From positions 1 through 16,508 of the forward strand of contig JAWQFW010000106.1 in NCBI GenBank assembly GCA_035968095.1: a stretch of DNA of 16,508 nucleotides, read 5' to 3'. This DNA comes from IIICB1 sp035968095 (GTDB taxonomy: Bacteria; Cyanobacteriota; Cyanobacteriia; Cyanobacteriales; SIO1D9). The position numbers and the translations under genes were made by a program. Shown one piece after another: positions 13,199-16,508 of the stretch. The stretch's first letter is position 1; every line of letters begins with the position of its first letter. The notes beneath the pieces were generated by a model. The model worked only from the letters and a program-made list of their open reading frames with translations. It was not told where the DNA came from and did no database searches.

Positions 13199-14038
13199 TT
13201 AGGAAAAATCAGGCACAACGCGAGCGTAGAAAATGCCCCGAATTTTTACTTGTTCGGGTTCATCAGCACCTAAATCTGTATCAGAAGGCTGCTCACTCTC
13301 AAATGTTCCGGCAATTTCGCCAGTTACACGATCTACTTTTTCCACTTGCAGGGAAATTTCCCCTTGACCACCTTGTAGCCGTTTTACGTTGGAACGAGCC
13401 AATTCTTCGGCATCTGCTTGAGATGGCAAAGCAACCGCGTTGTCGTAACCACTGGCGACACCACGACCTTTAGGGTCGAGGAAAACGTTACCTCGGTAAG
13501 AAGGAACATAAAAATCGCCTTTAAAATCAGTTGCGGTACTAAGTGCTGACAGACCAGGTTGAGATGCAGCAACTAATCTTTTAATCGTAAACATGAAAGG
13601 TATTTGTTCGCCGCCGGGAAGTTGAACTGTCACTGGCTGGAAGTCAATACCACCTGTTTCGATAAAAATTAAACTGCCGTCTTCCTCGACTTTCAGTTGT
13701 GCGCTAATTTGCTCAAGGCTAGTCGTATACCTGGTTAACAATTTTCCTTGGACGAATTCAGCCTCTCTACGCTTGTTAGTAGGTTCTTCCTCGACGAAAA
13801 ATTCTTTCGGCTCCAAACACACATCTACTAAACGGTAAGATTTATCAGGTTCAACGGCGATCGAACCGCGACTAATTTCTGTAAGTTGTGGACAGGCATT
13901 TGCTAGTCCTGTATTAACAATTTGATCGTAAGTTAGTTGCTCTCTACTAGTGGCTGTTGCTGGTCCTTCGCTACAAGCTGTTAGTACACCTAGGCATACA
14001 GCTAGGAAGGCAACAATGAGTACGCGATACCTTCTCAT
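13199..14038 (-). CDS. psbO: Photosystem II manganese-stabilising protein PsbO
   Basis: The 33-kDa extrinsic subunit that stabilises the Mn4CaO5 cluster on the lumenal side of photosystem II. The family is clear throughout: QLTYDQIVNTGLANACPQL, then RLVDVCLEPKEFFVEEEP, then IDFQPVTVQLPGGEQIPFMF, FYVPSYRGNVFLDPKGRG, SGYDNAVALPSQAD and the ending EIAGTFESEQPSDTDLGA with KIRGIFYARV. Cys49 and Cys74 form the conserved disulfide. I chose the ATG at 14038 (279 aa), 6 nt after GAGG; the frame stays open to 14185, but that would place 49 unrelated residues before the signal peptide. The signal MRRYRVLIVAFLAVCLGVLT ends in a lipobox-like LTAC (Cys22), a feature I recall in filamentous cyanobacterial PsbO and not in Synechocystis. 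Flanked by sigF downstream and a long regulatory-sized gap upstream. Confidence 0.98.
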   Translation of the reverse strand: MRRYRVLIVAFLAVCLGVLTACSEGPATATSREQLTYDQIVNTGLANACPQLTEISRGSIAVEPDKSYRLVDVCLEPKEFFVEEEPTNKRREAEFVQGKLLTRYTTSLEQISAQLKVEEDGSLIFIETGGIDFQPVTVQLPGGEQIPFMFTIKRLVAASQPGLSALSTATDFKGDFYVPSYRGNVFLDPKGRGVASGYDNAVALPSQADAEELARSNVKRLQGGQGEISLQVEKVDRVTGEIAGTFESEQPSDTDLGADEPEQVKIRGIFYARVVPDFS

Positions 14039-14412
14039 GGTCAACCTCGTTTCGTCAATCTCAAAAAACAAAATTTTTCTGTGGAAATTTGCTCGCTGCG
14101 GGCAAAGTGTAATTAGCTTGAAAATAATCTCGATCCTTAGATTGGTAGTCTTCATAGAGCGAGAGCTTTTTTTGGCTAGAAACATTTTTCCCTTTAGCTT
14201 GCGCTAGCTTAACTACAGGGTGCGGTTTCGCTGAAACTGCTCTTGTGTTAAGCGAAAATATTATCAGGATAGAGTTGAAAGGCTTATGTTAAGCTCTCAT
14301 AAAGATTGTACACGGGTGTGGCTCTTTTCCACCGATGCTAGCCGCGTTTTCAGTGTTCGTCTAGATCAATTTTTGTCAATCTAGGATTGAAAAAGACATT
14401 CTTGGAAGGTTA
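14039..14412. promoter_or_regulatory. Divergent intergenic region between psbO and the 116-aa gene
   Basis: 374 bp without a gene, which should hold the promoters for both directions. Seen: a hairpin GCGGTTTC-GCT-GAAACTGC (14222-14240, one G-T pair), and a dyad CTAGAT (14361-14366) with ATCTAG (14379-14384) 28 bp before the plus-strand ATG. On the minus strand GATAAT occurs at about 14262-14267, but its best -35 partner (TTAACA) is 21 bp away, so no promoter can be fixed by eye. Confidence 0.45.
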
Positions 14413-14763
14413 ATGAACTCGGATCAAGCTTTGGAATCAAATAAGCTGAAAATCACAGAGCAAGAGCTTTTTTCTCTGGTTTTACAAATGGCACAGGAGT
14501 GCCGGGGCGATAGTTTGGCTTTGCTGTCGATGTTACGAACTTTGGAGAGTTTACATCGTGAGATTCGAGAGGAGCTTTTTCTGGAATCTCTCCCAAATAA
14601 TCGACGCGAGCTTGACAATTTACTGAAGGATATTGAAGAAAATGGCGGTTGGCCTTATATTCAGCGCATGAAACTACGGGCTTTTCTCGATCGCGAACGA
14701 TTGGTTTCGACTAATTTGGATTTGGTTACTGAGGTTTCTGATTCTTCAGAGACGGAAAGTTGA
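14413..14763 (+). CDS. Hypothetical protein (116 aa), probably conserved in cyanobacteria
   Basis: A 116-aa acidic, helical protein I cannot assign to a named family. GGAAGG lies 4 nt before the ATG at 14413, a good ribosome site. The main part is ITEQELFSLVLQMAQECRGD, then SLALLSMLRTLESLHREIRE, ELFLESLPNNRRELDNLLKD, and IEENGGWPYIQRMKLRAFLD, followed by a Ser/Glu-rich tail (TEVSDSSETES). Regular heptad-like leucines suggest a helical bundle or coiled coil. There is no signal peptide or membrane span. It lies 70 bp upstream of the phosphohexomutase and on the same strand, but the mutase has its own promoter-like sequence in that gap. It is divergent from psbO. Confidence 0.75.
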   Translation: MNSDQALESNKLKITEQELFSLVLQMAQECRGDSLALLSMLRTLESLHREIREELFLESLPNNRRELDNLLKDIEENGGWPYIQRMKLRAFLDRERLVSTNLDLVTEVSDSSETES

Positions 14764-14796
14764 GCCGATTGAGGTTAGCCGATCTCAGTTGATTGT

Positions 14797-14824
14797 GTTA
14801 CAATCTCGCTGACCAAGCTATAAT
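14797..14824 (+). promoter_or_regulatory. Promoter of the phosphohexomutase gene
   Basis: GTTACA (14797-14802) and a perfect TATAAT (14819-14824) are 16 bp apart. The expected start point (about 14831) is only a few bases before the ATG at 14834, so the mRNA may be leaderless or nearly so. No Shine-Dalgarno sequence precedes the ATG, which agrees with this. Confidence 0.6.
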
Positions 14825-14833
14825 TCCTGTCTC

Positions 14834-16273
14834 ATGCCAGTCACTGTAAACCCGATTAAATTTGGCACTGATGGCTGGCGAGGTTTAATCGCCGCCGATT
14901 TTACTTTTGAGCGTGTCATGAGGCTCGCTCCCCTAGCAGCAAAGGTTTTGGCTGATAATTATGGTGATTCTGCTGGCAATAATCAAATTATTGTTGGCTA
15001 CGATCGCCGTTTTCTGGCTGAAGAGTTTGCTCTTGCTGTTGCTGAAGCAACTCAGGCTGCTGGTTTTGATGTTCTTTTGTCTGAAAGTTATGCTCCTACT
15101 CCGGCTTTTAGTTGGGCGGCTATGGCTCAACAGGCTTTGGGGGCTTTGGTGATTACTGCTAGTCATAATCCTCCTGGATATTTGGGGCTGAAGGTTAAAG
15201 GTGCTTTTGGTGGTTCGGTTGCTCCGGAAGTGACGAAGCAGATTGAAGCGCTTTTGTCAACCCCTCAGCCAGAAAGAAAATTGGCTGGTAGTTTACAAAA
15301 GTTTGAACCCTGGTCAAGTTATTGCGAGGGTTTGCGTCAGAAGGTAAAAATTGAGGCGATTCAAGAGGCGATCGCCTACGGTAAGTTACAAATCTTTGCT
15401 GATGTGATGCACGGTGCAGCCGCAACCGGGTTGAAACGTTTGTTGGGGAAGGAGATTGAAGAGATTAACGGCGATCGCGATCCGTTGTTTGGTGGTAGTG
15501 CGCCGGAACCTTTACCTCGCCATTTGTCAGCTTTATTTCGCAAAATTCGTGCCGCAGCCCGCCAGGACGGGAGTGGTTTGCGAGTAGGATTTGTTTTTGA
15601 TGGTGATAGCGATCGCATTGCGGCGGTGGATGGACAAGGCAATTTTCTCAGTTCCCAAGTTCTGATCCCGATTTTGATCGAGCATTTGGCAAAACGCCGC
15701 AAAATGACGGGAGAAGTCGTGAAAACAGTCAGTGGTTCCGATATAATTCCTCGTCTGGCTGATTTATACGGTTTACCTTTGCATCAAACCCCAATTGGTT
15801 ATAAATATATTGCCGATCGGATGCAAACTACTCAAGTGTTAGTAGGTGGTGAAGAGTCGGGTGGAATCGGTTATGGAAATCATATTCCCGAACGAGACGC
15901 TTTGATGTCAGCACTTTATTTGTTGGAAGCGATCGTTGAATCTGGGAAAGATTTAAGCGCACTTTACGCGCAGTTACAAGAAAAAACTAACTTTAATTTT
16001 GCTTACGATCGCATCGACTTACCTTTAGCCAGTATGGACGTACGCGGAAAGTTACTCACAAGGCTACAAAACGAACCGATGACTACAGTTGCGGGGAAGC
16101 AAGTTATTGACTGTCTCGATATCGACGGCTACAAGTTTCGTTTAGTAGACAACAGTTGGTTATTAATTCGTTTTAGCGGTACTGAACCAGTTTTACGCTT
16201 GTATTGCGAAGCGCCAAATTTAACTGAAGTGCGGAAAACTCTAACTTGGGCAAAAAATTGGGCAAATTCTTGA
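14834..16273 (+). CDS. Phosphoglucomutase/phosphomannomutase family enzyme
   Basis: A 479-aa alpha-D-phosphohexomutase, which moves phosphate between C1 and C6 of a hexose in the cytoplasm, feeding glycogen, nucleotide-sugar and cell-envelope synthesis. All four active-site segments are present: the phosphoserine loop TASHNPPGYLGLK with Ser110, the Mg-binding DGDSDR (256-261), the sugar-contact GGEESGG (338-344) and the phosphate-binding RFSGTEP (446-452). The protein begins with KFGTDGWRG, as members of this family do. The length and the GGEESGGIGYG form fit the phosphoglucomutase/phosphomannomutase subgroup of cyanobacteria; whether glucose or mannose phosphate is preferred cannot be told, so no symbol is given. 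Three full HIP1 sites lie in the gene. The promoter-like TATAAT is directly upstream, and its stop is followed 3 bp later by a tandem heptamer array. Confidence 0.95.
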   Translation: MPVTVNPIKFGTDGWRGLIAADFTFERVMRLAPLAAKVLADNYGDSAGNNQIIVGYDRRFLAEEFALAVAEATQAAGFDVLLSESYAPTPAFSWAAMAQQALGALVITASHNPPGYLGLKVKGAFGGSVAPEVTKQIEALLSTPQPERKLAGSLQKFEPWSSYCEGLRQKVKIEAIQEAIAYGKLQIFADVMHGAAATGLKRLLGKEIEEINGDRDPLFGGSAPEPLPRHLSALFRKIRAAARQDGSGLRVGFVFDGDSDRIAAVDGQGNFLSSQVLIPILIEHLAKRRKMTGEVVKTVSGSDIIPRLADLYGLPLHQTPIGYKYIADRMQTTQVLVGGEESGGIGYGNHIPERDALMSALYLLEAIVESGKDLSALYAQLQEKTNFNFAYDRIDLPLASMDVRGKLLTRLQNEPMTTVAGKQVIDCLDIDGYKFRLVDNSWLLIRFSGTEPVLRLYCEAPNLTEVRKTLTWAKNWANS

Positions 16274-16275
16274 TT

Positions 16276-16300
16276 CAGTGAACAGTGAACAGTGAACAGT
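16276..16300. repeat. Heptamer tandem repeat, unit CAGTGAA
   Basis: Three full 7-bp units and a partial one, starting 3 bp after the phosphohexomutase stop codon. The unit is close to the CAACAGT class of short tandemly repeated sequences of filamentous cyanobacteria. Confidence 0.85.
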
Positions 16301-16309
16301 TTATCTGTT

Positions 16310-16508
16310 AGTCACCAATCCCCAGTCACCAAAAGAAGAGTGTTGGGGGTGTTGGGAGTATGACGAATTAGCGATGACTACGCCGACAAGAGTGGTACAT
16401 TTGAGCAACATCTACTCTCTCAATTCCGACCATTCCGACCATACCTCCAATTCCCCCAATCCCCACAAGAGGAGTGTTGGGAGTGTGGGAGGTGTTGGGA
16501 GTGTTGGG
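16310..16508. repeat. C-rich and G-rich nonamer arrays at the right edge; no gene
   Basis: After CACCAATCCCCAGTCACC (16313-16330) there is a short G-rich burst (about 16340-16360), then ordinary sequence, two exact ATTCCGACC units (16423-16440) with CTCCAATTCCCCCAATCCCC, and finally GGAGTGTTG/GGGAGTGTT nonamers from 16472 to the last base. The order C-rich then G-rich is the reverse of the G-rich/C-rich pair at 7442-8057. The stretch holds no credible open frame and runs off the window. Confidence 0.8.

Noticed and set aside
14039..14185. Longer PsbO start adding 49 residues
   Set aside because: The extension precedes a complete signal peptide with its own GAGG site, so the ATG at 14038 is the real start.

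Overview
The window comes from a cyanobacterium, most likely a filamentous one. The evidence is psbO (oxygen-evolving photosystem II), ftrV (ferredoxin-thioredoxin reductase variable subunit), a SigF-type group 3 sigma factor, a pentapeptide-repeat protein, 18 full copies of the HIP1 octamer GCGATCGC, and short tandem heptamer/nonamer arrays of the kind found in filamentous cyanobacterial genomes. The exact genus cannot be told from the sequence. Base 1 lies inside a WD40-like repeat, the last bases lie inside a G-rich tandem array, and the only internal gap (100 N, 7522-7621) lies inside the same kind of array. This suggests that the window is a whole draft scaffold bounded by repeats.

Layout. 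1-1146 (-): a GT4 glycosyltransferase that runs off the left edge and carries a WD40-like tail. 1388-1915 (+): a type I phosphoribosyltransferase. 1976-2209 (-): a small unknown protein. 2419-4662 (+): a 747-aa STAND ATPase (HTH, NB-ARC, helical/TPR repeats). 4779-5111 (-): a DUF433 antitoxin-like protein with no toxin gene next to it. 5312-5461 (+): a 49-aa membrane miniprotein. 5634-5819 (+): a single NfeD-like OB domain. 6074-6295 (+): ftrV, convergent with a small unknown gene (6355-6579, -) across a bidirectional terminator. 6651-7433 (-): a YdcF/DUF218 membrane protein. 7434-8061 holds no gene; it is an inverted pair of G-rich and C-rich minisatellites with the gap. 8062-9579 (-): a tandem-domain SagB-type dehydrogenase with no peptide-modification partners nearby. 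9867-10403 (+): a pentapeptide-repeat protein. 10429-10722 (-): an unknown protein. 10893-12008 (-): a Pro/Thr/Asn-rich lipoprotein with a PilP/GspC-like tail. 12129-12911 (-): sigF. 13199-14038 (-): psbO, with a strong tandem terminator. 14413-14763 (+): an unknown acidic protein. 14834-16273 (+): a phosphoglucomutase/phosphomannomutase. 16274-16508 holds no gene; it contains a heptamer array followed by another C-rich/G-rich nonamer pair.

How it fits together. Most genes look like independently transcribed housekeeping or accessory genes, not one operon. The right half is core cyanobacterial material: psbO, sigF and the lipoprotein are co-oriented, and the phosphohexomutase serves sugar-phosphate metabolism. 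The left half is more accessory: the glycosyltransferase, STAND ATPase, orphan antitoxin and small unknown proteins. Dispersed palindromes built on GTAGAGACG lie at four gene ends, and one of them also serves as a terminator. The signals least explained by the genes are the nonamer minisatellite directly against the ydcF start codon and the in-frame WD40 tail on the glycosyltransferase. I found no convincing new multi-gene system. The best candidate for unrecognised biology among the proteins is the solitary HTH-STAND ATPase.
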